64,000 nt of DNA, from positions 304,758 through 368,757 of the forward strand of contig JBBHKE010001710.1 of NCBI GenBank assembly GCA_037447655.1, given 5' to 3'. A program made the translations under genes and the position numbers. This DNA is from Zygnema cylindricum (Eukaryota; Streptophyta; Zygnematophyceae; Zygnematales; Zygnemataceae). Positions 12,207 to 25,690 of the stretch are shown here, piece by piece. Position 1 is the first letter of the stretch. The number at the start of each line of letters is the position of its first letter. Below the pieces are notes generated by a model that saw nothing but the letters and a program-made list of their open reading frames with translations, was not told where the DNA came from and did no database searches.

Positions 12207-12313
12207 ATCAAGGAAAAGATTTAAAAGAAGGATCAAGAAAGGAAGGTACAAAGTACATAAAATACAGCGAAGGATAAAAGATACTGTCGTGAAAAGTGAA
12301 AAGTTCAAAGTAA

Positions 12314-12665
12314 TATTGAATAAATTTACAAGGTAAGATACTTGAGTTTTATAGAAGTACTTAAGCGTGTAAGCTGCACTATGCTAAAGTGGAGGTACAT
12401 TTAATCAAGGTTCAACTAGTCTAGGTACACCTAATAAGTGGGACTACGAGTAATCAAGGTATATCTAAGAGTGGAGGTACAACTAGTAGAAAATATTCTT
12501 CTCATTAAGTGGGAATCTTTTCTACGCTAAGTATGTACAGACAAGTACACGAACACTAATTAAAGTGTGTTATTAGGACTAAGTGTTTCTAGGATTTTGA
12601 TATATTTAAAAGTAAGTAAACTAGATATAGTGTTTCAATAGTAAAGTGAATTGCGAATTCCAATA
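12314..12665 (-). mobile_element. Copia 5' LTR (352 bp)
   Basis: Upstream LTR of the minus-strand element, running from 12665 (TATTGGAATTCGC) to 12314 (CAATA). It is nearly identical to 7264-7615. The leader that follows starts TTACTTTGAAC, which does not match the usual initiator-Met primer site, so the primer is unresolved. Bases 12666-13202 to the right are AT-rich with no gene that I can see. Confidence 0.88.
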
Positions 12666-13210
12666 CTTTTTGACTTATTAGGCTTTCTGGCCGTTTCTTT
12701 TATGATTGTTATTGGCATTTTTTGGAGCTACACTACCTACTTTTAGTCCCCACAGGTAGCCAACTTAAACAAGAAAATGGCTAACTTCAGCTTCGCTATG
12801 ACCAAATACGACAATAAATAGACAAAACCAATCAGGTACTAGCCTATTTACAAGACCAAGATGATGATGTCTACAGAACCATTTTTGGAATCATATATTA
12901 TTACATTATAATTTATCTATTATTATATAATTACATCATTATACTATGTATTATATTTTATATGAAGCTATTTATTATATTATAACTTATATTATATTTA
13001 ATGTTATTTATATTTATACTATATAGTATTATATTATATATTACATTATGTTTAATAAAAAGCGCGTTGAAGTTCACATTTTACAGCTGTATTTTAAGTT
13101 TGAGCTTCATAAAAATTTAAACGTTTAAACAATTACCCATTTTGTTTACTTAGCAGGCAAATAACTCTTTCCTGACAGCTGTACTTTGTCCAATTTCAGC
13201 TATATTAAAA

Positions 13211-14274
13211 GGGAATTGATCATGGCAGTGACTGTTTTGGTTGCGCACAGTCACTTACGTCATTTTGTCAAAAAAATTACGTTCGAAGTACACATTTGTA
13301 CTTGTAAAGTACCGTTGAATCTATGTTTGACGGTAACAACTTTGACTTTCAAAATATTGTTTCAACCGCTTACGCTTTTGCCGCGTTTACGAACGTCGAC
13401 CGTCACAATAAAATTAGCAATTCACACGACCGGCGAACGATTACGGTAACAAAACTGCGGCAACCACATGTAAATAAAAGTGTTGCATAGAGGCACTTTT
13501 TGTCGTTACGTGAGCTCCACGGTGAGAGCACGTTGGATATTAACTTAACCGCAAAATTGAATTTTGGTCGTCTAACCGTTACATTGAACTTAGACGCAAA
13601 TTGAAATGAAACACCTTTAAAAACTGAAGTACTATAAGTCTTGTACGGAAATATTAAAACGCACGAAACGAAATAAACTTTCTACACTAATAAAACAAAC
13701 TGGCGTAAAAATTTCAGTTGAAATTAAATGAAAAAAATGCGCGTCGTCATGCGCGACAAAATCAAGCCACACTATCAACGAATCAACATTCTTACATTGA
13801 CAGCGAAATTTCGTTTCGTGCATTTTAATATTTCCGTACAAGATTTACAGTACAGTTCTCCAGTTGGGTTTCATTTCAATTTGCGTCTAAATTCAATGTA
13901 ACGCTTAGACGACCAAAATTCAATTTTGCGGCTAAGTTAATATCTAACGTGCTCTCACCGTGGAGCTCACCTAACGACGTGGAGCTCACCTAACGACAAA
14001 AAGTGCCTATCTGCAACACTTTTATTGACATGTGGTTGCCGCAGTTTTGTTACCGTAAAGCTCGCCGGCCGTGTGAATTGCAAATTTTATTACGACGGTT
14101 GACGTTCGCAAGCGCAGCAAAAGTTTAAGCGGTTGAAACAATATTTTGAAAGTCAAAGCTGTCCAACCGATTGACCGTCAAATTTAGACTCAACGGTACT
14201 TTACTTGTACCAATGTGTACTTCAAAAGTACAATTTTGACAAAATGACGTAAGTGACTGCCATGAACAATTCCC
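13211..14274. mobile_element. Foldback element with long inverted repeats and 8-bp target duplication
   Basis: Ends GGGAATTGATCATGGCAGTG (left) and its near-complement at 14255-14274. It is flanked by a perfect 8-bp direct repeat, TATTAAAA, at 13203-13210 and 14275-14282. The arms are hundreds of bases long, and the right arm lacks part of the central sequence present in the left arm. It is the same family as 27485-29167. It has no coding sequence. Long arms and an 8-bp duplication suggest a MULE-like or hAT-like non-autonomous foldback; the superfamily is not settled. Confidence 0.85.
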
Positions 14275-14774
14275 TATTAAAAAATGTACAATTTCAACTA
14301 AGAACTGTTGAACTTTAACTAAAAATCGTATTATTTCAGCTATTAAAGGTACAATTTCAACTAACCTTTGGTTGCCATTTTTTTTTCCATCGGTTTGTTT
14401 TCGTCCAAAATAAAACTTGATAAATTTCTATTTGATGTGAGAATCTAGTATAAAGGAGAAAATACGTCCTTGAAGAATACAGTAACAGAAAAATGAAGGT
14501 TTTTTCTTGTGTGAGAAAAGTAGAAAACAAAAAAGTAAAAACGGAAAAGCAAATGAACAATAGGGAAAACCAGTACTTCAAAACTATTTAGGGATAGAAC
14601 TGTTGTATCGAGGAAACGGAAAATGAGAAAGAGCGAGGGATAGGGAGAGGGAGAGGGAGAGGCTAGAAGGAGGGGGAAAAGAGAGGGAGAAACAAACCTC
14701 TAATGATGAATGAGTATCAGAATGGATTGGTGGACGGAAGACTTCAGGAGAATGAGAGAATGGGACTTGGAAAA

Positions 14775-15170
14775 GACCTGATGCATGTCATGGATCGATG
14801 CATCCATGTATGACGTTTATACTTCCACGATGACGACAGCACAACGTCTACTTGCGAACGGGCGGCAAAACCGAGCGCAACAATTAGGATCCTAACCGTT
14901 GTTTTTGTGATCCGCGGCTGAAAGTGTCTTAAAGCTGTTCCCCAACGCGAGATTTTAGGATCTTACTGATCGAGTTGAAGATCCATGGTTGACCGTTTTT
15001 TAAGATTGCCGTTTGAGTATAGACAAGGCACCATAAGAAGCGCGAGGAGTACGACACGACAACGGACACAATAGAATCTCACGTGCTCAACAAGATGATA
15101 TTCAAACGTGTTAGGAGTGAGCTGTCAGTCACATTTTATCTTACATTTACCTGTACGGACGTTTTTGTTG
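14775..15170. repeat. Dispersed repeat, copy 2
   Basis: Second copy of the 5953-6390 repeat, in the same orientation, with scattered substitutions and small deletions. In both places it is preceded by GA-rich low-complexity sequence. It has no terminal inverted repeats that I can see and no open frame. Confidence 0.75.
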
Positions 15171-16057
15171 GGCTCACAACGGCTACGAAAATGGGACACA
15201 AAAAAACAGTAAGGGACAAATAGTCGGTTCGGTTCGCCTGCAAACGGTCCGTTTCCGTTTCTCGTTTCCATATTTTGTTCTGATGTTTAATTTGCTTTTT
15301 TTTATTTTTTTTTATTTGGGTTTACAATCAAGATGAAACTTCAACATATTCACCTTTGCTTTTTCCGTGAATCCATGGTTACTGGTGTTATTTAAATTGC
15401 AATTGGAAACAGAGGATATAAAATGAACCATTAAAACACAATCAAATAAAGACAAATAATAACAAAGAAGTGCAGGAGCAAAGCAGGTCTGTTTTTAGCT
15501 AAAAAACAAGAGACCAGTGTGGAGGCAGTAAGGGTCCTGCTCCTCGAGTACCCAACATCACATAAAGATGATGTGCCATAGAGATAAAATGCAATCCCCT
15601 AGATTCAAAGGAGAGGTGAGGTAGATCGCAACATGACGGTCTTTATTTTCCATAGTGCGTGATTGTGGTGAGATAAAAGGTGGTGGACAAGGTTGTATGG
15701 TATTATTAAAATTGGTTGTAAAAGTTGAATGGGCTTGGAAGGTTTTGCTTAGATGTAAATTTTAAGATATCTGTCTAGGATGGGCGGAGATGCAATGGGA
15801 TTGTCGCAGTTGAGGATGTCCGTTAAGCGTTTGTCGAAGGCGAAAGAGGGGTCAGAGGTTCCTCTCCCTTAAAGAGAAAATGAGAATTTTCAAATGAACG
15901 TGCTGTCCTTCTATGTCTCTCAAGCATAGTTATTTTTAAACTGCGTGCAGCCCCCAAATGAATGATAAAACAAAATGTCAAAATCTTACACAAAATATGA
16001 CCGTGTGAAAGCTTTTACCATAACATGCATTTGGTGTTTTCAGATATCAAGCCCACA

Positions 16058-16148
16058 TCGCAATTATTGTTCGCTTTCCACAATATATTCCAGACCTCGC
16101 AATTATTGTTCGCTTTCCACAATATATTCCAGACCTCGCAATTATTGA
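16058..16148. repeat. 39-bp tandem repeat
   Basis: Two identical 39-base units (16058-16096 and 16097-16135) starting TCGCAATTATTGTTCGC, followed by a partial third unit. Their identity implies a recent duplication or recent homogenisation. Confidence 0.9.
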
Positions 16149-17380
16149 TCTTTGGTCAGTGAATGTTATTTAACAGAGTTTTCGAATATGGTCTGAAATT
16201 CGTGTAATTCAACAAGGCTGTATAACCCTCTTTCACTCCCAAAAAGACCATGATAAACAACTGCAAGTACCAGCACAGAATTTGTACCCGTCTACAAGCG
16301 AACTGCTCTAGTTTAGAATTGGTAGAAAGCAGTATTTAAAGATTCTGGGCTCTTGTCAATGCAATACTCCAACAATCACAACCTGGCGAATCATTATCAT
16401 TTCTCCACATGATGACTGGTTTTTTGTCCACATGCACATCATCATCCATAACTCCATAATATTTTAGATCCCTTTGAAATTAGGACGAAAACCACACCAG
16501 GCGCTTCACCAAAGAAAAAATAAAGGGGGAAATATGGCCTGATGGGATCATCTGCTCTAAACTAAACAACAAGCCTCACATTTGATATCATCCATTTGTT
16601 TAATGATGCTTGAATATCCTGTGTATCCTAATTATATAACTCTCAACCTGGAAACTGCAAACAACTTACTCGCCTAAGAGACATCCTCTCCATTACATGT
16701 GAACTAAGACTTCCCTCTCACCAGAAAACTTGTAATAGACCTCACGCCTGTTTTTGCTGCCCGTCCTTTTTGTTTAAACATTTCCGTTTTGTTAACCATT
16801 CCCTTTTTTTAAATCATCCCTTTTTGTGAACCATTCCTTTTTGTTAATCGTTACAAAATCCCTACAAGAACAACGAGCCACGGCTGTAAAGCGAATGGCC
16901 CCAGATTTCCCGCTCTAAGAAAAACTGAACATAAGTCCTGCAACATCTCTCAGCAAAAGGTCGACAAATGTCACAGAAAGGTGGAAATCTGTTTCTCTGC
17001 CCCGATGGGATCCCTGACACAAACCTCGACCATCGGGGTTAACTTACGGGAGAAGAAGACGGTAAGAAATTGAAGACCGTAAGCAATTACAACAATGTGA
17101 GCTTTCTCTATAGCCTGGGATTCGTTACCTCCGGCTTCGGATGGTTTTGGTCGTCTATACCAAATCACCCCAAACATCTCTTTGGGGTTTTTAATAAATG
17201 CCCCATTGATCTAGCTGTCTGAAACTTTGCCTCAAAAAACTTTGCCCGACCCAGGTCGTCACCCTGCTTCATTAAGGAGCTTCTTCACACTTACATTTGT
17301 CGATTAGTGCGAGTTTGAAGCTAAAACAAAGCGTTTTCTCCCCAATATTGTCAAATTGCACAACAAAATGTCGCTATGTA

Positions 17381-20300
17381 TCAAGGGTTAGGTGTCGATG
17401 CTTGAATGGGCCTCTGCATTGGCTTAAGTTGAGCCATAATATCGGAAAAACTTGGTCGCAAGCGTGGGTTGCTGCACAAGCCAACTACCAACTGTGAGTA
17501 AATTTGTTGGTAAACATCCGAAACAATATTAGTCGTCAAAAGAACAGTCATAGTAAACACCTTTCTATAAACCATATAGTCGAAGAAAGGATGCATTGAA
17601 AGCACCGTTTTAAACAAACAAGCTTTCTATGCACAGATTAAGTTTGACGGCCATACTTATGCCAGCACGCTTGAATAATAGCCCCAATAGCTGGATCCAC
17701 GAAGTCCGGGATAGGAAGTCGTCTGTTTTGAAATCCAACCGCCCCAACTACCTGTTCCCGCCAACCACACAAGCTCCAGTCAAATGTCCAGTTGAGTTCC
17801 AGTCATAGTTGCTCCTGTCAAAAACCTGGTCAATCTTAAATTTTTGGGCAAAACTAAGCCTTCAAAATGATGACCTCGGTAAACACCGCAGTAAACCAAG
17901 GTCAACACGGCAGATGAAGGTGGAGAACATGAGACATGAGATAAGAACAGAGTACAACACCTGAAGAGGATTCATGCCACTCCATGGTTGTTGTAACGTA
18001 GCTAGTTCCCATAAAATTACACCAAAACTGTACACGTCCGACCTGCAATAAATAACCAACAACCACTTGAGAAAATGTCAAAACTTCAACACGAGACATA
18101 GTAAACATTGCCTCATAAGCAATACAAAACCAGTAAGGTAACGTAGATTAGAACCAGCAAACTGTACAAAAAACATTGTAAAAACATAACTCGTCAATAA
18201 TGGGCAAAAGACATACTTCTCATCAGATGGTTCGTTGCGGAGAACCTCAGGTGCCATCCACTCAGGCTGTGACAAAACCACCACAGATCAGACATGTAAC
18301 TGTATCATATGCTTTTGTGGCGGAATATCACACTCCTAGAAATAAAAAGAGCGATAACTACAAATAGTAATCTTAAAAAAAGGCCTGTTAGAAATCAATT
18401 GACAAACTTTTGTCATTCAGCCAAGCGACAGGTTGTACTTGATTTTAAAAATCATCTTTATGATTGCAATACTCACCGTTCCTGCACCGGACTTGGATGA
18501 TAAAAATGTGTTGTGTTTCATACGTGAGAGTCCAAAGTCGCACACCTATTTACAAGTGAACAAATATAAAAGTTAACTAGTTATGCACAGATAAAAGAAA
18601 CCCATGCAAAAATGCAAAATTGATGGGGGGGGGACAAGAGAAATATAACTACAGGTTAGTTAACAAAAACAACCAGCAGAATAACATGCACGGAAAAAAA
18701 ACCTTAAGAATTTCAACATTCAAGACAGCCCAGTTGCGATTCACATGAGGAATAAATAAGCAAGAATTGCCACAGAGATCCACAGATTGAGTAACCCAGT
18801 TAACAAAACCGCAGAAACTTGATTATAAACCTAGAAGATCCACAGGAAGTCTTGTACTTTTTTAATGTAGTGGATCGAGTTATCTTGTAATTCTCATATA
18901 ATACATGGAATTTACAAATCCAGCTACTCTTTTCCAAGAAACAAAACGGACAACCTTCCTGCCAAGCAAAGCTTGATACCTTCCAAATAGCAATACTTTG
19001 AGAAAAAAGATAGCAGTGCAAAACACTTACCTTCACAGTCCAGTTCTTGTCCACAAGCAAATTTGGCGATTTTAAATCACGGTGCACAATGGGGGGATCC
19101 CTACGGTGCAAATAATTCATACCCTTAGCCTGCAAGCACAAAATTTTGGTTCCCGAGGCAATGCAAAACAGTTACTGACAGAACCTTTACAAACCCAAGA
19201 GATGCCTTCTCCAATAATAAAAATGCAAAAAGACGGAAATTGCAGTTCAAAAATTACATGTCAAGCAGTACATATCAACAAAAGGAACCAAAGAAACCCT
19301 AAAAAAGGATGTAAAATGCTCACAACATCAAGAGCCATTCTTATCCTTCGTTTCTCATCAAGCTCTCGGTTAGGACGATGCAGCAGGCGAAATAGACTTC
19401 CCCTGTCAGATTTATAGAACAAACAAAATGAAATGCGAGATTAAAAGAGTGCTGCAGGTCACAAACAAATATGTTAACTCTAGGCATAACAGCAAATTTT
19501 AAGAACATAAAGGGGCACAGAAGGCAAGAGAAAAGGAGGAAAAGGAGAAGAGTGAAGGAGTGGGAGTGTCAGCCTCATAATTTCTTGTACATCCCTGAAA
19601 AGGGGGATTAAACTGAGGATCTAAAACTCAGGTTATTATGCATAGTTAAAAAAGCATGTGCCGCTTTTGCATTTAAAAAGCCGAAAATCCGTTGAATTAT
19701 ACCACGAATATGAGTAAGAATCCTCTAAATAGAACCCCGCAAAGGTAGAGGAGGTTACTGTTGGAAGTTTACAAAAAACAAGGATATCATTACTTACCTA
19801 GGACAGAACTCCGTTACAATTGAAAGGTTTGGAGGGCGCATTACAGCTCCCATGAGTAAAACAACATTGGGGTGTCTCAACTTCCGCATCATCTCAATCT
19901 GGGTTGAAAACAGCCATAAAAAATCTCGGTTAACAAGTCACAAACAAAGCATAAACGATATAAACAACAAAACCTAAAAACTTATAAAAAAAAGGCACAT
20001 ATTGATACACGATCTGGTTCATTGTAACTCGCAAACAAGTTACCATCCATCCAGGCTAAGGCTAGAATTTAGGTCCAAACCTGCCAAAGTTTCAAATACT
20101 AATTTTTGCCCCAATAAAATGAGCACAAATTCACACTTCCAGAAAACAAACTTTCTTTCTGAACCTCTAATGCTAAATTATTGAAAACGACATGCATAAC
20201 TTTACATAAATTACTCGATTTGCAGTATAATTCACCCTGATTTACAAAAGACATTTACAATACAACAGTTAATATTAAAAAGCAAGATCATTTAACACTA

Positions 20301-23300
20301 AACAATCGTGATCCAACTCAGGAGTGAAACAGGGAAAAAAGCTGTCAGCGTTGAAATTGATTATGCCAAACACACTCACCTCAGCCTTGAACTCGTTCAA
20401 AGCATCACCCTTAATGTCTTGTTCCAGAAAAACTTTCACCGCAACATCCTGTCCTCCAAGTACAGGCAACAAAGCTCAAAATGAAGCATGAGACTGACGA
20501 CTTGATGCTAACTCCAAGCTCTACTAACATACACTCATATACACATAAAACACAATAAAGATGCCCTCAAATGTCCACAATGATCCAGTCAATTCATCTC
20601 CACATTTAACTTCTCTTTCCCTTTAGGCCTCGAGTTGTCTGAAGCACACACAGTCACAGGAGCATTTATATCACACAACAGCCCTAAACTCAAAACAAAA
20701 AAAATAAAAAAATCATAGAAAATAACTGCCTCGTATTCTATTATATCAATTTCGTGACAAGTGTGTTGAAAAATCGTTAATTCTTAGGGGAAAAAGCCAA
20801 ACCTTCTCATGTCAAGAATGTTATCCATGTGCCAAATGCTCGCAAATTCTAAACCTAACAAAACATAATTTGTATACAAGCATCAGGACATTTCATACTC
20901 CCTCACCCATACAAGCCCTGAATATTCAAGATTAACCATTTCCTAGATTCAAAGATGAAGACAACCATACATCTAAATGTCGAAAAACGAGGAAACACCC
21001 AACAACGCAAGATATGCACTCTTTGAAAGGTTTTGCGAAACTCAACGCATAGACTTCCCTGAAATATACCCTGACAAGCATCAGGGAAAATTGTGGGATT
21101 GTCTATTGAAGTTAGAAGAACACCATTTCTCTGTATCATGCAAGTGTTCAAAAAGAACGGACATCATAGTAGACCCATAAACAAGCAGCCACAAGGGAAA
21201 AATTGTGCTAAGGATGCGATGGAGACACACCGAGCCTTGCCAGTCTGCCCGGAAAACTTTGCCGTACGAACCTGCAACAAAAAAATAGCAAAATGAGCTC
21301 TTCAGATTTTTGAACAAATGCATCCAATAGTATGCCAATGTTCGATTGTCAACTGCAATTCTTACAACTGCGCTCAGTTAAAATGGCCCTCACTTCGGCC
21401 ATACAAATTTCAAAGCCAGTTCAGACATGTAAACATTTGCTACAGAGTGTGGCAAGAAATTGAAAAATATGAATAAGTTATCCCAGCGACCGCGCTATTC
21501 AACGGACATTATGAAAGCCAAACGTGAAAGGTAAAATTGTAACCCCAAAGAAAGTTAAAAAGCACTGAAAAGTCTAAATGCACCTCAACGACATGCATGT
21601 GTACGCAGTTACATCTACCAGGGCTGAAAAAAAAGCAGCAATATTTTGTAGCACCTCACAGTCAAATAAAATCTACTTGGAACCTTAAATAATTTCTCCA
21701 TCGACCCAAAGTACCTATCCGACAAAATTCGTCTCTGACAAACCTCTCCATACTCGTGTACGACAAGAAACTAACAGTTTGAAAGATGTAAAAAAGTAAA
21801 CCTCTAACATCTAGGGTCTGGCATATGCTCACTTACTGAGTAGAACGCCTCAATTAAACACTACAGGAGGGAAAAAAAAGGTTAAGCATAAGTTTCCTAT
21901 CTACGCCAATCAAGACTTCAGAGTGAACAACTCCAGCATAAAAATCACCTTGACCAATTCTTTCACCAATGTCGATGTCTTCCCATTCGATCTCAAGTTC
22001 CCGAATTCCCTCACTGCGCAGTAGTTCATTGTAAGCATTCTCAAACTCCTGATCCGGTTTATGAGCAATTTCCTCATTTCTGTGTGCCTGCTGCCATCGA
22101 GCTATATCCTGATCCAAACGTGAGCCTTCCCCAAGAGCAACAACTCCTCCTAAACCTGAACCAGGTGTAACTTCTCTAACTAGATCAGTGTGATTGCCTT
22201 GGAGATGTTGTGGCTGAATTAACCTGCTCCTTTGTCCACCCACATCTGCACTTTCAACCCCAGTAGTTCCTTTATCCTTGCCAGAGAAAGCTCCCTCAAG
22301 CTGTCCAGTTAAGCCTGCCCCATGAGACAGTCTCTGCTGTATAGGATTTGCTCCTCTAGAACCTTCATCAGGAACATTGGTTCCCACAGATACCTCAACC
22401 AAATTTGACTGTGCTGGAGCTCCATTAGCCACTTCATCTCCGTGGCCCTTTTGTACAGACTTTGAATCAACAACATTTTCTGTTGATGGAGCCTCTGACT
22501 TACTAGTTTGTGTGGATGCTGCGACAGCTTCTACTACAACTCGAGAATTGCTCAAAGGAGGTTTTTGATTAGGTGACCAAGCTGGAGGTTGCCCGGTTTT
22601 ACTGCTCCTCCCCCTTGAGGATGATGGCGGGACAAAATTTGAAGTTGAAGCCCCTTCATTGGGTAGACTTGCGAACTCACCCTCCGGACATCTACATCTG
22701 CGAGGAAGGCTCCCTCCGGGAAGTGAACCTAACAAACTTCCTCTTGAAAGCGAAACTTGATGGCTTTGAAGAGGTGTTGGATGAACATCATTTAGTGAAA
22801 TTCCCCCCCGCAAAGACGGCTCAAACTGAAGAGGTGAGACAAAAATAGGAGGTAAGACTGATCTGTGCATGGATGGGGACGAGAGTCGCCCTGGTTCAAC
22901 CAGCAAATCGACCACCCACTCCCTGCAAAACAAAACGGTTAGGTTAACTTTTGACTGGTAAAACCATCACCTTCATTTTTTGAGGTTAATTGTTTAAGCT
23001 ACATTTTTATACATTCACATGACAGCAGAAGCTTATAATTGATAACACATTCAACTGACTTCACTTTTCTAAAAAACGAGAAAACGAATCAAAAAGCAAT
23101 TTTCTACGTAGGTCAAAGTTGAATCAATATAGCGAAGCAACAAATGAAAGAACATAAGGAAGCCCGAACAAAAAGGAAGCCAAAATTTTCAGTTTATGGG
23201 TGACACAGATTATAAGAGAGAGAAGCTCAGTTCCAAACTGAAAAAAATACCTACTGAGACCAGTACACTCATCATTAACATGCTATTCACAAGACGTATT

Positions 23301-25435
23301 CACTAGACGTATTCACTGACGTACATTTCAACCTTTTGTAACAATATTACCACTCTCATATGATTAACTGTTCAAACTTTCCCTTTGTATCCAATATAGT
23401 CGCTCTGGTATGAGCTGCTTCTATCCCCTTCAACCCAGAAAACCTGTCGAACAGGCTACATTGGGTGCAATTCGAATTCCATGCCATCTAGAAATTTCCA
23501 ACTTCCCAAGAAATTAAAAAAATTGCAATGCATTTCCAACAAGTAACAGATTCTGACCTGTCATGAGCACATTTGATCGCAGCCAAATTAGCACCACTGG
23601 GTCCTGAATATAACCGGCAGTGCAATCCCACAGAGTCTGCTAAGGCCTGGAAAAAGGCAAGACACAAAATTGGGCACTGGTATCTGAATGGAACTCTGAA
23701 AGTTTATGACAGTCACTTATACCATTCTGTCTTCAGTAGAGTGCACTAAAGAGAACAAAATGGCTTCCTTAGTTAAAAAAACCGTTCCATGGTGCAGACG
23801 TTTAATAAACTAGCGTTTCTCCCACTCACAAAAATTACTTCATGTCAACAAAGCGAACTTGGAACTACACCGCGAATCGTAATTAGAGTAAATTACTCTA
23901 ATTCGGTCGCTCGAAATTTCGACTCTATCACATGAAATAGAGTAAATGATTCTATTTTTTTCATTATTCTATTTAAGGTAACGTTTAATTAGCGTTTTTA
24001 ATTCTAATATAGGTTCGTTTTAAATAGTGTGGAGTACGGATGACCTCCGACCGTGCAAAATTGTACTTTATTAAGTAAAAAAGTACAAATAATGATTTAA
24101 TACAGGCCGTTATCATGTAACTGCGTTTTAACAAACCGCGTAGTGCAAACGTCATAGTGACGATAAACTGTACGTTTTGCCAAATTCTGTACGAATACCT
24201 TATTTACAGCAGAGGATATTAGCGTGCCAAATTAGAGTACTTAAACAAATTAGAGTAAACTTCATAGTTGACACAGCTCTATCACACAAATTAGCGTTCA
24301 TTTCTCTAATTTTGTTTTTTAGTTTTTGTACTATAATTTTTTCATTACTCTAATTCCGATTCGCGGTGTACTATCTAAGACCTATGTTCTAGATTCTTGT
24401 AATCTACAGCGGAAACAACCATTTGCACAAAAATATCTGACTTGGAAAGTTGAAGCACCAGATGGAACATGTACATTGGAAAACACCATGGAATCTAGTA
24501 AGTGTCACCAAAGTCACACCCATGACAGCAAATAATCTGGCAGGCAAACACCGCCACCATAATAATACCGACAAGAAAAAAAATCAAATAAGCGCAAAAT
24601 TTATGCATCCAGAACTTAAACCTTTTCATTTTCTCAAATGACCTTAACAACCTTAAATCTGCAATATAAATAGAAAAGCTCCAGACATCCCCTAAAAATA
24701 CTAATTCAGGATTCCCAAATGCATGACAAAGAGCATTCTATTATACGGTGCAGCGACAGCTGACGCTTCCTTCCACGATATTCTTATATGTTCTGTGTTG
24801 AAATGTCAGTAAATTGAGTGCCATTGAACATGTCGGAGCATTAAGGAGACTGGTGCAGGTGATTGCACCTGAAGAAAACCCAAAAGAAAAAAGGTTTCAC
24901 ACCTTGAAGAGAAGAGCTCGGTGTCGAGACAAACCAGCTCTCAAAGAGCCAATCAACAAAACAGCACTTTTTGCAAGACTGCGAAGTTCCGCAGAGCTAT
25001 ACTCCCATGCCAACTGCCATATATACCACACCTCTAACATGTTAAGTAGGGTGAAAAAATAAGACATTTTTATAGGGAACACATGTGACATGAAATCGGG
25101 AGAACCGGCGCACTTCCAGACTGAACTAAACAAAAGGAAGTTCATAAAATAAAAAAGCTAATAGAGAACCATTTTATACTGGCTCATCGATCACACAAGC
25201 CATAGCCATTACATCCTAAGAAAGAAAAAAAATAAAAATGGGTACGTTCGAAAGTTTGCAGATTTTCAAGGAAAACCTTGATAGTCAGGCTGCTCTATAA
25301 GACAAGAAGTATAGCTGACCTGCAAATCTTCGTCACATTCAGCCGAACCTCCCAAGAAATCTGACACCAGGCTGTTACAACCACCCCCGTTTCCCTTGAG
25401 AATGCTGACCAGCATCAATGATCTCCTCTTACTTC
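17381..25435 (-). CDS. CTR1/EDR1-type Raf-like MAPKKK (5' end missing)
   Basis: Serine/threonine kinase of the plant Raf-like group B; CTR1 in this group represses ethylene signalling. Exons in transcript order: 25320-25435 (tentative start), 24903-25013, 23558-23646, 21949-22922, 21231-21271, 20380-20448, 19798-19898, 19324-19402, 19031-19129, 18477-18545, 18217-18266, 17961-18042, 17657-17751, 17381-17471. All junctions are GT-AG and phases match, giving 687 residues to a TGA. The first three exons carry the EDR1 domain ([32 protein letters not shown]). A long low-complexity linker fills exon four. The kinase domain is complete: [66 protein letters not shown]. That last stretch resembles CTR1 more than EDR1, so CTR1-like is preferred; orthology needs a tree. 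The upstream N-terminus lies beyond the assembly gap. Confidence 0.93.
23868..24368. mobile_element. Family A MITE in a kinase intron
   Basis: A 501-bp element with inverted ends CACCGCGAATCG...CGATTCGCGGTG, flanked by TA on both sides (23866-23867 and 24369-24370). The TA duplication suggests a Tc1/mariner or Stowaway-like non-autonomous element. It contains an AAATAGTGTGG motif and a TGTACGAATACCTTATTT motif shared with the copies near 28.2, 61.7 and 63.1 kb. It sits in the intron between kinase exons 24903-25013 and 23558-23646 and does not disturb the splice sites. Confidence 0.88.
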
Positions 25436-25588
25436 CTAGGCAATATCCTAACAGCTCTCACAATAAAAGAACTGCTAATAAATCCATGGCTAATAATGAG
25501 TCGGCCCTAGCATGTACTTTGGATCTCCTGATAGCGGAGATATTATAAATTTGCTCATTTCCATTTCAACTTACATATACAGCCACAG

Positions 25589-25598
25589 NNNNNNNNNN
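25589..25598. other. Assembly gap (10 N)
   Basis: Ten consecutive N bases. A fixed small run is typical of a scaffold join of unknown size. The kinase gene ends abruptly on its left, so the first exons probably lie in or beyond the gap. The order of the two sides is therefore less certain than elsewhere. Confidence 0.97.
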
Positions 25599-25603
25599 GG
25601 TTT

Positions 25604-25690
25604 GCTTATGTTGATTATTCCATCAAACCTTAGATGTTGTCATAGGGTTTATTTATGTTGATTATTCCATGAAACCCTAAATGTTGTTTG
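25604..25690. repeat. Tandem duplication of a ~46-bp unit
   Basis: Two similar copies, each with TATGTTGATTATTCCAT followed by an AAACC segment and a GATGTTG-like end, lie immediately right of the assembly gap. Repeats at a scaffold edge can cause misassembly. Confidence 0.75.

Larger units (their letters stand above)
14275..17380. other. Non-coding interval with dispersed and direct repeats
   Basis: No gene is supported here. It holds a GA-rich stretch (about 14620-14700), copy 2 of the dispersed repeat (14775-15170), a perfect 39-bp direct repeat (16058-16135 plus a partial third copy), and a T-rich run with repeated CCATTCCTTTTTGTTAA-like text at about 16760-16860. The part nearest 17380 is likely 3' flank or untranslated region of the kinase gene on the minus strand. 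Confidence 0.6.

Noticed and set aside
22573-22848. Plus-strand frame inside the kinase linker exon
   Set aside because: Antisense shadow of the long minus-strand exon 21949-22922.
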